This document shows positions 1 to 7,508 of a DNA stretch of 64,000 bases, one piece after another. Source of the stretch: an uncultured Bacteroidia bacterium (GTDB lineage: Bacteria > Bacteroidota > Bacteroidia > Bacteroidales > UBA932); the NCBI GenBank assembly GCA_902798975.1, contig CADBYT010000006.1:1-64000 (forward strand), in the 5' to 3' direction. Position 1 is the stretch's first letter. Each line of letters opens with the position of its first letter. A program made the translations under genes and the position numbers. The notes under the pieces were generated by a model that saw only the letters and a program-made list of their open reading frames with translations, ran no database searches and was not told the origin of the DNA.

Positions 1-888
1 CTCCGGCCAACCGTTCTTCCAGATGATCGGACGGATGGCGAGGGTGCTGCGGCCGCTGAGGTCGAGGTCAGCCTCCCAGTGGAAGGACATCTTCTCGACA
101 CCCGGCTCCACGATGTAGCGGCCGAAGTGACCGGCGCCGAAACGGCGCTCCTCGGCGGCGACGACCATCTTGCCACCACCCTGCAGCATGTCACGGCCCA
201 GGTTGTCGAGGAACGGACCGAACGGGCTGCGGGAGCGGCCGACGATGATGTTGTAGGTGGAGTTGGCGCCGTCGCAGCAGGTGCCGTGGGTGCCAAGCAG
301 GTAGTACCAGCCATCCTGATACATCATCGAGGAGGCCTCGCAGTCGATGGCCACGTCGATGTCCTTGGCGCCTTCCTTGCGGGCACCCGTAGCAGGATCG
401 AGCTCGACCAGGCGGATGTTGCCGAAATAGGTGCCGAAGGTGCAGAAGAGACGGCCGTTCGGATCCATCAGGAAGCCGATATCGATGGCGTCGCAGTCCT
501 CATCCACTTCGGAATGGGCGACCTCGATCGGGTCGGTATACTTGAAGTCCGGGGAATTCGGATCCAGGGTCTTGTTCCACATCGTGAGGATGCGGCCGGC
601 GTGACCACCGCCGAGACCACCGCCCGTGGCGCTATAGCCGACGAGGTAACGGTCACCGATCTTGATGGCATCCGGGGCAGCACCGCCGCCGGGGCGCACG
701 GCACCGCTTTCCCACACCCAACCGTCAGCGGACATCAGGCCGCCGCCACCGGTACCGAAGGTGTAGTATTTGCCGTCGCACTCCACGATGGTCGACGGGT
801 CATGGATATAGGGCGCGCCCACCTGGGCGGCTGCAGACAAGCTGAAGAGGGCGACAACGCCCGCGAGAAGAATATTTCTTGTTTTCAT
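1..888 (-). CDS. GH43 family arabinanase-like glycoside hydrolase, secreted (3' end outside window)
   Basis: Translating the minus strand from the ATG at 888 gives an open frame of 296 codons that runs off the left edge, so the C-terminus is missing. It starts with a signal peptide (about residues 1-21, ending SAAAQ). GH43 landmarks follow in order: HDPSTIVECDGKYYTF with the general-base Asp, DAIDIGFLMDPNGR with the pKa-modulating Asp, and DCEASSMMYQDGWYY with the acid Glu, then a CCDGANSTYNIIVGRS block typical of arabinan endo-1,5-alpha-arabinosidases. I infer a periplasmic or surface arabinan- or arabinoxylan-cleaving enzyme. It starts 15 nt after the stop of the gene at 904-1692, so the two are probably co-transcribed. 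Other GH43 activities cannot be excluded without the C-terminal part. Confidence 0.85.
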   Translation of the reverse strand, partial: MKTRNILLAGVVALFSLSAAAQVGAPYIHDPSTIVECDGKYYTFGTGGGGLMSADGWVWESGAVRPGGGAAPDAIKIGDRYLVGYSATGGGLGGGHAGRILTMWNKTLDPNSPDFKYTDPIEVAHSEVDEDCDAIDIGFLMDPNGRLFCTFGTYFGNIRLVELDPATGARKEGAKDIDVAIDCEASSMMYQDGWYYLLGTHGTCCDGANSTYNIIVGRSRSPFGPFLDNLGRDMLQGGGKMVVAAEERRFGAGHFGRYIVEPGVEKMSFHWEADLDLSGRSTLAIRPIIWKNGWPE

Positions 889-903
889 GGTATGTCGCAT
901 CGT

Positions 904-1692
904 TTATTGCACGGAAAGGGTGATGTTCTTGACGGGCTTGCCGGCTTCGTCGATGAAGCGGCAGCAGAAGTCGCTCATGCCGGGGCCGTTGATGACGGCG
1001 CCCCAGATGACATTGCGGCCCTTCTTGAGGGTGAGGCGCTGGGAAGCGCAGTCGTCCATGACGCGGCGGCGGTCGCCGGACAGGATGACGGCCTCTTCAC
1101 CGTTGACCCACCACATGGAAGCGGAGTTGGAACCGACGGCGAGACGCACGTTGGGGATGTCCTCCTCGCAGTTGACCACGGTCACGGCCCAGAAGATGAC
1201 GCCGTAACGGTCCTGGGTCACGTTGGTGGCGAAGCGGAAGAGCTTCACGTTCGGCATCTTGCTGTCGTAAGCGTGCCACTTGAGCGTGACTTTCTTCTCT
1301 TCATACTTCGGGGCTTCCATGCCGAAGCCCATCGGGCGGCCACCCTGCAGGTTCACAGGCGGCTGGTACTCGACGGTCATCTTCACCTTGGCGCCATCCT
1401 TCGGGAGGACGTCACCGAGCTGGCCCTTGAAGTACTCCTTGCCGAAGACTTCGCGGATGTAGCTGTCGACGAAGACAGTGTTGGAACGGTTGGGCTTGCT
1501 GATCGGCTCGAGGAGCAGCCAGCGGCCCAGGAAGCCCTGTGCATCCGGCGCCGCGGTGGGCGTGGTCACGGGGACGAGATACTTGTCGAGCTGGGTCGAG
1601 GAGTCGGCATAGACCTGTGCCCGGCCGGAAAATCCCGGCATCATGAGCACCAGACCGATGGCGACGGAGAGGGTTTTGAAAATGGTTTTCAT
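904..1692 (-). CDS. Secreted protein of unknown function, partner of the GH43 gene
   Basis: A 262-residue protein with a signal peptide (about residues 1-25, ending GRAQ). The rest has no membrane segment. It is rich in aromatic and beta-strand-like stretches such as VTLKWHAYDSK, GVIFWAVTVVNCEED, SASMWWVNGEEAVILSGDRR and VIWGAVINGPGMSDFCCRF, which suggest a beta-sandwich that could bind carbohydrate. I recall similar proteins next to GH43 enzymes in Bacteroidetes, sometimes labelled acetylxylan esterase, but I see no SGNH or alpha/beta-hydrolase motif, so I do not assign esterase activity. It is the first gene of a two-gene operon with the GH43 gene. A near-consensus -7 box lies at 1729-1736. 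Confidence 0.7.
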   Translation of the reverse strand: MKTIFKTLSVAIGLVLMMPGFSGRAQVYADSSTQLDKYLVPVTTPTAAPDAQGFLGRWLLLEPISKPNRSNTVFVDSYIREVFGKEYFKGQLGDVLPKDGAKVKMTVEYQPPVNLQGGRPMGFGMEAPKYEEKKVTLKWHAYDSKMPNVKLFRFATNVTQDRYGVIFWAVTVVNCEEDIPNVRLAVGSNSASMWWVNGEEAVILSGDRRRVMDDCASQRLTLKKGRNVIWGAVINGPGMSDFCCRFIDEAGKPVKNITLSVQ

Positions 1693-1728
1693 AAATGGTA
1701 TGAGTTGTTAAGTGTTGTTCACGTCTCA

Positions 1729-1736
1729 CTAAGATA
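1729..1736 (-). promoter_or_regulatory. Possible -7 box for the secreted protein / GH43 operon
   Basis: The minus strand reads TATCTTAG, one mismatch from the Bacteroidetes -7 consensus TAnnTTTG, 36 nt upstream of the ATG at 1692. I see no good -33 TTTG. It is divergent from the promoter at 1829-1836. Confidence 0.4.
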
Positions 1737-1828
1737 CAACATTTATTTATCCCCCGGAACCACCTGTTCTTTCTTTGTGGATTATTGAAACAATTCGACC
1801 GAAAAACAAAAGTCCCGATCTTTTTTCG

Positions 1829-1836
1829 TATATTTG
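1829..1836 (+). promoter_or_regulatory. -7 promoter box, very short leader
   Basis: TATATTTG matches TAnnTTTG exactly. Only 8 nt separate it from the ATG at 1845, so transcription should begin at or just before the start codon. This supports 1845 as the start and rules out the in-frame ATG at 1785, which lies upstream of the box. Confidence 0.6.
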
Positions 1837-1844
1837 TCTCAACC

Positions 1845-3752
1845 ATGACACTAATACTAACCGGAAGCCCCACCCGCTACGGGGAGGACCACTTTACCAC
1901 AGACAATGGACTGCTTGCCACCGTGCAGGCTGCGCTGCCCGCGCAGCCGAAGGTGCTCCTGGTCAGTGCCGCTCCGGACGACCGCAAATTCACGGACTCC
2001 GTCCTTGATTCCATGACCGCCTGCATCCGCAATTCCGGCATTTCTCCCGCCAGCGTCGTCATGCTGGACCGGCGGAACGCCGGCCTGGCGCGCGAGCTGG
2101 TGCGGGGAGCCGACTGGGTCGTGCTCTGCGGCGGCCATGTGCCCACGCAGAACCGCTTCCTGCACGAGATCGGCCTCCGCGAGCTGCTGCGCGGCTTCGA
2201 CGGACTCGTCATGGGCTGCAGCGCGGGGTCCATGAATTGCGCGGAGCGCGTCTATTCCCATCCGGAGCTGCCCGGAGAGGCCGCCGATCCCGCCTACCCC
2301 CGCTGGCTGGAGGGGCTCGGGCTGACGAAGCTGCAGATCATCCCGCACTACCATCAGGTACGGGACATGGTGCTGGACGGGAAGCGCCTCTTCGAGGACG
2401 TCATCTTCCCGGAGAGCTGGCGGCACGCCTTCTACACCTTCCCCGACGGGGGCTACATCCTCTCCCGGGACGGGCTTGAGACACTCTACGGCACCGCCTG
2501 GGAGATCTCGAACGGACAAATACGGCAGATCACTGCCGAAAACCAGATTTATACATTTATGAACGTCATTTTCATTTCCCCGCATTTCCCGCAGACCTAC
2601 AGTCATTTCTGCGCAGGCCTGCGCACCTGCGGCGCGAACGTGCTGGGCATCGCAGATGCGCAGTACTACGAACTGAATAACGAGCTGCGCGGTGCGCTGA
2701 ACGATTACTACAAGGTGAACAACCTGGAGGACTACGGCGAGGTGTACCGCGCCGTGGCCTGGTTCGCGCACAAGTACGGCAAGATCGACTGGATCGAGTC
2801 CAACAACGAGTACTGGCTCGAGCAGGACGCCCGCCTGCGCACCGACTTCAACGTCACGACCGGCATCAAGAGCGACCGCATCGCCGCCATCCGCAACAAG
2901 TCGGAGATGAAGAAGTACTATGCCGCCGCCGGCATCCCCACCGCCCGGCAGATCAAGGGCGCGGAAGGCCTGGCGAAGGTGAAAGCCTTCGTGAAGAAGA
3001 CCGGCTACCCGCTCATCGCCAAGCCCGACAGCGGCATGGGCGCCAGCGGCACCACCAAGATCCACGACGAAAAGGAGCTGGAAGCCTGGTTCGGGAGCCA
3101 CGCCGACAACGCCGGCCTGTTCGTGATCGAGGAATTCATCACCGGCCTGCTGGTGAGCTACGATGCCATCTACAATTCGAAGGGAGAGCCCATTTTCGAG
3201 AACAACACGGTCTTCCCTACGCCGATCATGGACATCGTGCACGACAACCTGGAGACCTGCTACTGGGCCAACAAGACCGTTCCGGCCAAGCTGGCCGCCA
3301 TCGGCCGCCGCACCGTCAAGGCCTTCGACATCAAGAGCCGTTTCGTGCATCTGGAGTTCTTCCAGCTGGACCGCGACCGCGAGGGACTGGGCAAGAAGGG
3401 CGACTATGTGGGCCTGGAGGTGAACATGCGCCCGCCGGGAGGCTACACGCCCGACATGATGAACTTCGCCCACGACACCGACGTCTTCCAGATCTGGGCC
3501 GACATGGTGGTCTACGACGAGGCCCGCAAGCCGCAGGGAGAGCAGTACTACTGCGCCTATGCCGCCCGGCGCGACTGCTACCAGTACAAGCACGGCCATG
3601 AGGACATCATGACCCGCTACCGCTCCGACATCTGCATGGCCGAGCGCGTGCCGGCGGCCCTGGCCGACGACCTCTGCGACATGGCCTACATCGCCCGCTT
3701 CCGGGACAAGAAGGAGATAGACGCGTTCTTCGCGTTCGTCTGCGAACGCTAG
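1845..3752 (+). CDS. Peptidase S51-like domain fused to ATP-grasp carboxylate-amine ligase
   Basis: A single open frame of 635 residues holds two normally separate proteins. Residues 1-238 resemble the S51 / class I amidotransferase-like fold (peptidase E, cyanophycinase), with a CGGHVPTQN turn and the nucleophile elbow GCSAGSMN. From Met239 (ATG at 2559) the sequence begins MNVIFISPHFPQTYSHF, the usual N-terminus of a stand-alone Bacteroidales/Clostridia ATP-grasp protein. Its ATP-grasp features include a nucleotide-binding strand near YPLIAKPDSGMGASG, VIEEFITG, and a metal-binding VGLEVNMRPPGG. No stop codon lies between the parts. I infer a ligase and a hydrolase acting on related peptide or amino-acid amides. 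The start at 1845 follows a -7 box at 1829-1836. The ATG at 2559 is overlapped by a TACATTTA box and could be used separately. The stop codon falls on a palindromic repeat. Confidence 0.8.
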   Translation: MTLILTGSPTRYGEDHFTTDNGLLATVQAALPAQPKVLLVSAAPDDRKFTDSVLDSMTACIRNSGISPASVVMLDRRNAGLARELVRGADWVVLCGGHVPTQNRFLHEIGLRELLRGFDGLVMGCSAGSMNCAERVYSHPELPGEAADPAYPRWLEGLGLTKLQIIPHYHQVRDMVLDGKRLFEDVIFPESWRHAFYTFPDGGYILSRDGLETLYGTAWEISNGQIRQITAENQIYTFMNVIFISPHFPQTYSHFCAGLRTCGANVLGIADAQYYELNNELRGALNDYYKVNNLEDYGEVYRAVAWFAHKYGKIDWIESNNEYWLEQDARLRTDFNVTTGIKSDRIAAIRNKSEMKKYYAAAGIPTARQIKGAEGLAKVKAFVKKTGYPLIAKPDSGMGASGTTKIHDEKELEAWFGSHADNAGLFVIEEFITGLLVSYDAIYNSKGEPIFENNTVFPTPIMDIVHDNLETCYWANKTVPAKLAAIGRRTVKAFDIKSRFVHLEFFQLDRDREGLGKKGDYVGLEVNMRPPGGYTPDMMNFAHDTDVFQIWADMVVYDEARKPQGEQYYCAYAARRDCYQYKHGHEDIMTRYRSDICMAERVPAALADDLCDMAYIARFRDKKEIDAFFAFVCER

Positions 3753-3778
3753 ATCCCCGGTCAGGCCGGGGATGACGG
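3751..3778. repeat. Palindromic repeat, copy 1
   Basis: Arms ATCCCCGG / CCGGGGAT around a 5-nt centre, followed by GACGG. It begins on the last bases of the stop codon of the S51/ATP-grasp gene. It belongs to a family of at least 12 copies in this window. Confidence 0.85.
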
Positions 3779-3788
3779 ATAAGAAACA

Positions 3789-3822
3789 AAAAAGGCCTTG
3801 CAGGTTGCTGCAAGGCCTTTTT
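3789..3822. terminator. Bidirectional intrinsic terminator
   Basis: Perfect hairpin with arms AAAAAGGCCTTGCAG and CTGCAAGGCCTTTTT and loop GTTG, so it has an A-run on one side and a T-run on the other. It lies between the convergent S51/ATP-grasp and EF-G2-like genes and can end both transcripts. Confidence 0.9.
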
Positions 3823-3835
3823 CTGTGGATAGCGA

Positions 3836-5947
3836 TTATTCGTCGTCCTTCTCGGCGGCGGCGTAGTCCGCGAGGAGCTTGGTCTGGACGTCGCCCGGGA
3901 CCGGCTGGTAATCGGCAAACTCCATCGTGAAGGTGGCGGAGCCGGCGGTCAGGGAGCTCAGGGAAGTGGAATAGCGGTAGAGCTCTGCGAGAGGCACGCG
4001 GGCCTTCAGGATGGCGAAGCCCTTGTCGGCGCCCATCGAACCAAGGACACCGCGGCGGTTCTGCAGATCGGACATCACGGCACCCTGGTACTCGGCCGGG
4101 GTCATGACTTCGACATTGTAGATCGGCTCAAGGATCTTCGGACCGGCGTTGCGGAAGGCCTCACGGAAGGCGTTGCGGCCGGCGATGATGAAGGCGATTT
4201 CCTTGGAGTCCACCGGGTGCATCTTGCCGTCGTAGACGAATACGCGGATGTCGCGGGCGTAGGAACCGGTCAGCGGGCCTTCCACCATGCGCTCCTTGAT
4301 ACCCTTGAGGATAGCCGGCATGAAGCCGAGGTCGATGGCACCACCGACGACGCAGTTGTAGAACTCCAGTTTGCCGCCCCACTCGAGGTCGGTGATATCC
4401 TGGGTCTTGATGTTGAGCTGCGTGTCCTTGCCGTCGATCTTGAACTTGGTGTTCAGCTCACCTTCGGCCGGGCAGACCAGCAGGTGGACCTCACCGAACT
4501 GGCCGGCGCCACCGGACTGCTTCTTGTGGCGGTACTGGGCCGTGGCCACCTTGGTGATGGTCTCGCGGTACGGCACCTTCGGGGCGAAGAGCTCGACGTC
4601 GAGTTTGTATTCGTTGTTCAGGAGCCACTTGACGATGTTGATGTGCTGCTCGCCGTTGCCGCTGAGGATGGTCTGACGGAGCTCCTTGGAGTACTCCACG
4701 ATCACGGTCGGATCCGTGGCGGCGATCTTCTTGAGGGCGTCGCCGAGCTTCTGCTCGTCCTGCTGGACCTTGGCCTTGATGGCGCAGCGGTACTTCGGGG
4801 CAGGATACTGGATCTTGTCGTAGTTGATGTTGGAACCCGGCAGGGAGAGGGTGGTGTTGCTGCGGCCGCTCTTGAGCTTCACGGCGCAACCGAAATCACC
4901 CGCGTGCAGGGCGGTCACGGACTCCTTCTTGGTGCCGGCGACGGCGTAGATGGCGGACAGGCGCTCCTTGTTGCCGGTGGCGGGATCTTCGAGATCCAGG
5001 CCGGCGGAGATCGTGCCGCTCATCACCTTGAAGTAAGACACCTCGCCGAGGTGCTGCTCCACGTCGTTCTTGTAGATGAACAGGGACGGGGCGCCGCCTT
5101 CCTTCACGTCGGGAGCCGGAGCGACGTCCTTGACGAAGTCGAGCAGGCGCTTCACGCCGATGTCCTTCTTCGCGCAGACGCAGAAGACCGGATAGGCCTC
5201 GCCGGCGGCGATGCCCAGGTTGAGTCCCTTGTGGATCTCCTCCTCGGAGAGCTCGCCCTCCTCGAAGTACTTCTCCATCAGGGCGTCGTCGAACTCGGCG
5301 GCCTTCTCGATGAGGGCGGCGCGGGCCTCTTCGGCGCGATCCTTCAGGTCAGCGGGGATCTCGAGGTCTTCGCGGGTGCCGTTGGCATCCTTGAAGTGAT
5401 AATATTTCATCGTGAGGACATCCACGAAACCGTCGAAGGCAGTGCCGGGGTTGACCGGGAACTGGACGTAGACGGCCTTGCCGCCGATGGACTCCTTGAT
5501 GGAGTTCTGGATGTTGTCCCAGTCGGCTTTCTCGCTGTCCAGCTGGTTGATCGCGATGACGAGGGGCAGCTTCTTGCTGTCGGCCAGGCGGAGGAAGTTC
5601 TCCGTGCCCACCTCGACGCCCTGCTGGGCGTTGATCACGAGCACACCGCTCTCGCACACCTTGAAGGCGGAGTAAGCGCCACCGATGAAGTCGTCGGCGC
5701 CCGGGGTGTCGATGAAGTTGATCTTGGCGCCCTGGAACTCTGCGTACAGCGGAGTCGCGTAGATGGAACGCTGGTTGAGCTTCTCGAGTTCGTCGTTGTC
5801 GGAGAGGGTGTTCTTGTCTTCAACGGTGCCTCTCCGGTCGATCACCTTGCCCTCATAGAGCATGGCTTCAGCGAGCGTGGTCTTGCCGGACTTGGTTGCA
5901 CCGAGCAGGGCCACGTTGCGGATGTCTTTGGTAGAATAATCTTTCAT
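3836..5947 (-). CDS. fusA2: EF-G paralog (EF-G2-like elongation factor)
   Basis: A 703-residue EF-G-like protein with all domains in order: a GTP-binding domain (P-loop GATKSGKTT at residues 16-24, G3 DTPGADDF at 80-87, G4 NQLD near 132), domain II, and domains III-V including the conserved YRHKKQSGGAGQFGEV segment. The catalytic His of canonical EF-G (DTPGHVDF) is Ala84 here and G4 is NQLD rather than NKMD. Gut Bacteroides carry an EF-G2 reported to translocate without GTP hydrolysis and to be needed for gut colonisation under carbon limitation. I infer this gene is its counterpart. It is monocistronic, with a -7 box at 5986-5993 and a shared terminator downstream. The canonical fusA is not in this window. 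Confidence 0.88.
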   Translation of the reverse strand: MKDYSTKDIRNVALLGATKSGKTTLAEAMLYEGKVIDRRGTVEDKNTLSDNDELEKLNQRSIYATPLYAEFQGAKINFIDTPGADDFIGGAYSAFKVCESGVLVINAQQGVEVGTENFLRLADSKKLPLVIAINQLDSEKADWDNIQNSIKESIGGKAVYVQFPVNPGTAFDGFVDVLTMKYYHFKDANGTREDLEIPADLKDRAEEARAALIEKAAEFDDALMEKYFEEGELSEEEIHKGLNLGIAAGEAYPVFCVCAKKDIGVKRLLDFVKDVAPAPDVKEGGAPSLFIYKNDVEQHLGEVSYFKVMSGTISAGLDLEDPATGNKERLSAIYAVAGTKKESVTALHAGDFGCAVKLKSGRSNTTLSLPGSNINYDKIQYPAPKYRCAIKAKVQQDEQKLGDALKKIAATDPTVIVEYSKELRQTILSGNGEQHINIVKWLLNNEYKLDVELFAPKVPYRETITKVATAQYRHKKQSGGAGQFGEVHLLVCPAEGELNTKFKIDGKDTQLNIKTQDITDLEWGGKLEFYNCVVGGAIDLGFMPAILKGIKERMVEGPLTGSYARDIRVFVYDGKMHPVDSKEIAFIIAGRNAFREAFRNAGPKILEPIYNVEVMTPAEYQGAVMSDLQNRRGVLGSMGADKGFAILKARVPLAELYRYSTSLSSLTAGSATFTMEFADYQPVPGDVQTKLLADYAAAEKDDE

Positions 5948-5985
5948 TTGTTGGTTATGCTGTATTAATTATTTGTCAAAGTCCG

Positions 5986-5993
5986 CAAATCTA
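5986..5993 (-). promoter_or_regulatory. -7 promoter box of EF-G2-like gene
   Basis: Reads TAGATTTG on the minus strand, an exact TAnnTTTG match, 38 nt upstream of the ATG at 5947. No convincing -33 TTTG at the usual distance, which could mean an activator is needed. Confidence 0.6.
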
Positions 5994-6017
5994 ATCATTT
6001 TTATAACCATTCGCAAG

Positions 6018-6200
6018 TCATTCCGGCAGCTGGCGCAAGATTAATTCTTCGCCGCCGATTCCATAGCTGCGGAGGAGCGCTTCGTTGAGCGCGCCGGGCA
6101 GGACGCGGAGGCGCCGGCAGACGGCGGGAAAGTCGGAGAGGGCACGGTCCGTCTCCAGGAGGCGGAACAAACGGGAGAGGGAAGATTCTTTTCGTTTCAT
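6018..6200 (-). CDS. Small conserved-looking hypothetical protein, 60 residues
   Basis: A 60-residue frame beginning MKRKESSLSRLFRLLETD and ending ELILRQLPE. It looks helical and basic at the N-terminus, with no membrane segment or signal. The stretch DFPAVCRRLRVLPGALNEALL resembles a helix-turn-helix-like pair of helices, so it might bind nucleic acid, but I recognise no named family. The start at 6200 was chosen over one 24 nt upstream because the first eight codons there do not fit. A CATTTTTG box, one mismatch from the -7 consensus, lies about 30 nt upstream. Its GC-rich third positions match neighbouring genes. It could still be a spurious frame. Confidence 0.45.
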   Translation of the reverse strand: MKRKESSLSRLFRLLETDRALSDFPAVCRRLRVLPGALNEALLRSYGIGGEELILRQLPE

Positions 6201-6302
6201 GGCTGCGAGTTTTTGTTGTCGCAAAAATGAAACAGTGTTCCGAAAAAAGCAACATAACGCCGGGGGTACGGAGGGGGTTCGGAATGAAAAAAATACGATT
6301 TT

Positions 6303-6316
6303 TGAACACTTGTTCA
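6303..6316. promoter_or_regulatory. Inverted repeat upstream of the XRE gene, possible operator
   Basis: TGAACA-CT-TGTTCA, perfect 6-bp arms with a 2-nt centre, 66 nt upstream of the XRE regulator start. XRE repressors often bind such sites near their own promoter. Autoregulation is inference only. Confidence 0.3.
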
Positions 6317-6382
6317 GAATTCACGAACATTGTCGCGTTTTTCCGGCACAGGCAAGCGGGCCGTATCGGCTATCTTGCGGCC

Positions 6383-6787
6383 ATGCTTTACGACTTCTTT
6401 CACACCAACATCCGCCAGGCGCGCGAACGCGCCGGCCTCTCCCAGGAAGAGCTGGCCGACGGCATCGGCGTGGGCAGGACGACCATCGTCTCGCTCGAGA
6501 CCGGAAAGACCCGGCTGTTCAACAAAAACATCCCCGGCATTGCCGGGTATCTCGGCATTTCGCTCGAGGAACTGGTCTGCGGTGCGCCCGCGGACGCACT
6601 GCTGCAGGACGAGTTGTCCTGGGCGGAGCGCGAACATGCGCTGGTCGAGGAATACGAGCAGCGTATCCAGGTCCTGCAGGACAAGCTCGACGACGCCTAC
6701 CGCCTCAACAAGGCCCTCCAGGACAACGTCAACTCCATCAACGCTTCCCACAGCTACCTCCTCGAACAGCTCCGCAAAGACCAGTAG
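6383..6787 (+). CDS. XRE-family helix-turn-helix regulator with C-terminal coiled coil
   Basis: A 134-residue cytoplasmic protein. Residues about 5-63 form an HTH_3 / Cro-C1 domain (IRQARERAGLSQEELADGIG, then VGRTTIVSLETGKTRLF). Residues about 75-134 are rich in Glu, Gln, Leu and Arg with heptad spacing and read as a coiled coil, so it is probably a dimer. The ATG at 6383 was chosen because the HTH domain begins immediately after it and a near-consensus TATCTTGC box ends 4 nt before it; earlier in-frame starts give unlikely protein. It is followed by a bulged hairpin and then the rnhB operon promoter, so it is probably monocistronic. Its targets are unknown. Confidence 0.8.
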   Translation: MLYDFFHTNIRQARERAGLSQEELADGIGVGRTTIVSLETGKTRLFNKNIPGIAGYLGISLEELVCGAPADALLQDELSWAEREHALVEEYEQRIQVLQDKLDDAYRLNKALQDNVNSINASHSYLLEQLRKDQ

Positions 6788-6801
6788 GCGTACGGCGCGT
6801 C

Positions 6802-6845
6802 CCGGTATTATTTTCCGGACAGGTTTGCCGGAAAACCAATTCCGG
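6802..6845. repeat. Bulged hairpin element, copy 1
   Basis: A 44-nt hairpin after the XRE gene: outer CCGG arms, an ATT/AAT step, an A opposite CC bulge, then TTTTCCGG / CCGGAAAA around a 9-nt loop. A second element with the same layout and different stem bases is at 63357-63399. It could act as a terminator or be a mobile palindrome. Confidence 0.5.
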
Positions 6846-6883
6846 CTCTGCTTTACCAACGAGGGCGTTTGCGGGAATTTGTG

Positions 6884-6891
6884 TATCTTTG
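6884..6891 (+). promoter_or_regulatory. -7 promoter box of rnhB operon, near-leaderless
   Basis: TATCTTTG, an exact consensus match, ends only 4 nt before the rnhB ATG at 6896. The transcription start should fall at or within a few bases of the start codon. Coordinates may be off by one. Confidence 0.6.
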
Positions 6892-6895
6892 TGCG

Positions 6896-7507
6896 ATGCA
6901 CAAACCGCAACTTCTCCCTTATCTGGAACCGGGCCGCCTGGAGGCCGGATGCGACGAGGCCGGACGCGGACCCCTCGCGGGGCCGGTTTATGCCGCCGCC
7001 GTGATCCTGCCCGCGGATTTCCGTCACCCCCTCCTGGACGACTCCAAGAAGATGAGCGAGAAGGCGCGCGAGGAGCTCCGCCCCATCATCGAGCGCGAAG
7101 CCGTCGCCTGGGCCGTCGAAGCCGTGAGCGCGGAAGAGATCGACCGCCTCAACATCCTCGGCGCGTCGCTGGAAGGCATGCGGCGGGCGGTGCGGCGCCT
7201 GAGCGTGCGGCCGGATTTCCTGCTCATCGACGGCAACCGCTTCCGTCCCTTCGACGGCTACCCATACCAGACTGTCGTGCACGGCGACGCCACCTACGCG
7301 AGCATCGCGGCGGCTTCCGTGCTGGCCAAGACCTGGCGCGACGAACGCATGCGCGAACTGGCCCGGAAGTACCCGGAATACGGCTGGGAGCACAACATGG
7401 GCTACCCCACCCCGGAACACATCGCCGCCATCAAGGCACACGGCTACTGCCCGGAGCACCGAAAATCCTTCCACCCCAAAGAACTCGAACCCTCTTTATT
7501 TGATTGA
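6896..7507 (+). CDS. rnhB: Ribonuclease HII
   Basis: A 203-residue cytoplasmic endonuclease that removes RNA from RNA/DNA hybrids and single ribonucleotides from DNA. The RNase HII signature GCDEAGRGPLAGP gives the first Asp and Glu of the metal site. LLIDGNRF supplies the next Asp, and GDATYASIAAASVLAKTWRD the last acidic residue and the AASVLAK signature. Length fits the family. It is the first gene of an operon: the S46 peptidase begins 1 nt after its TGA, and mrp and rsmA follow with no gap. The ATG at 6896 follows a -7 box, so the upstream in-frame TTG can be discounted. Confidence 0.95.
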   Translation: MHKPQLLPYLEPGRLEAGCDEAGRGPLAGPVYAAAVILPADFRHPLLDDSKKMSEKAREELRPIIEREAVAWAVEAVSAEEIDRLNILGASLEGMRRAVRRLSVRPDFLLIDGNRFRPFDGYPYQTVVHGDATYASIAAASVLAKTWRDERMRELARKYPEYGWEHNMGYPTPEHIAAIKAHGYCPEHRKSFHPKELEPSLFD

Positions 7508-7508
7508 T

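Noticed and set aside
79-1788. A 569-codon plus-strand frame across the left end
   Set aside because: The minus strand encodes a GH43 enzyme with all three catalytic residues and a signal-peptide protein, so the plus frame is a shadow.
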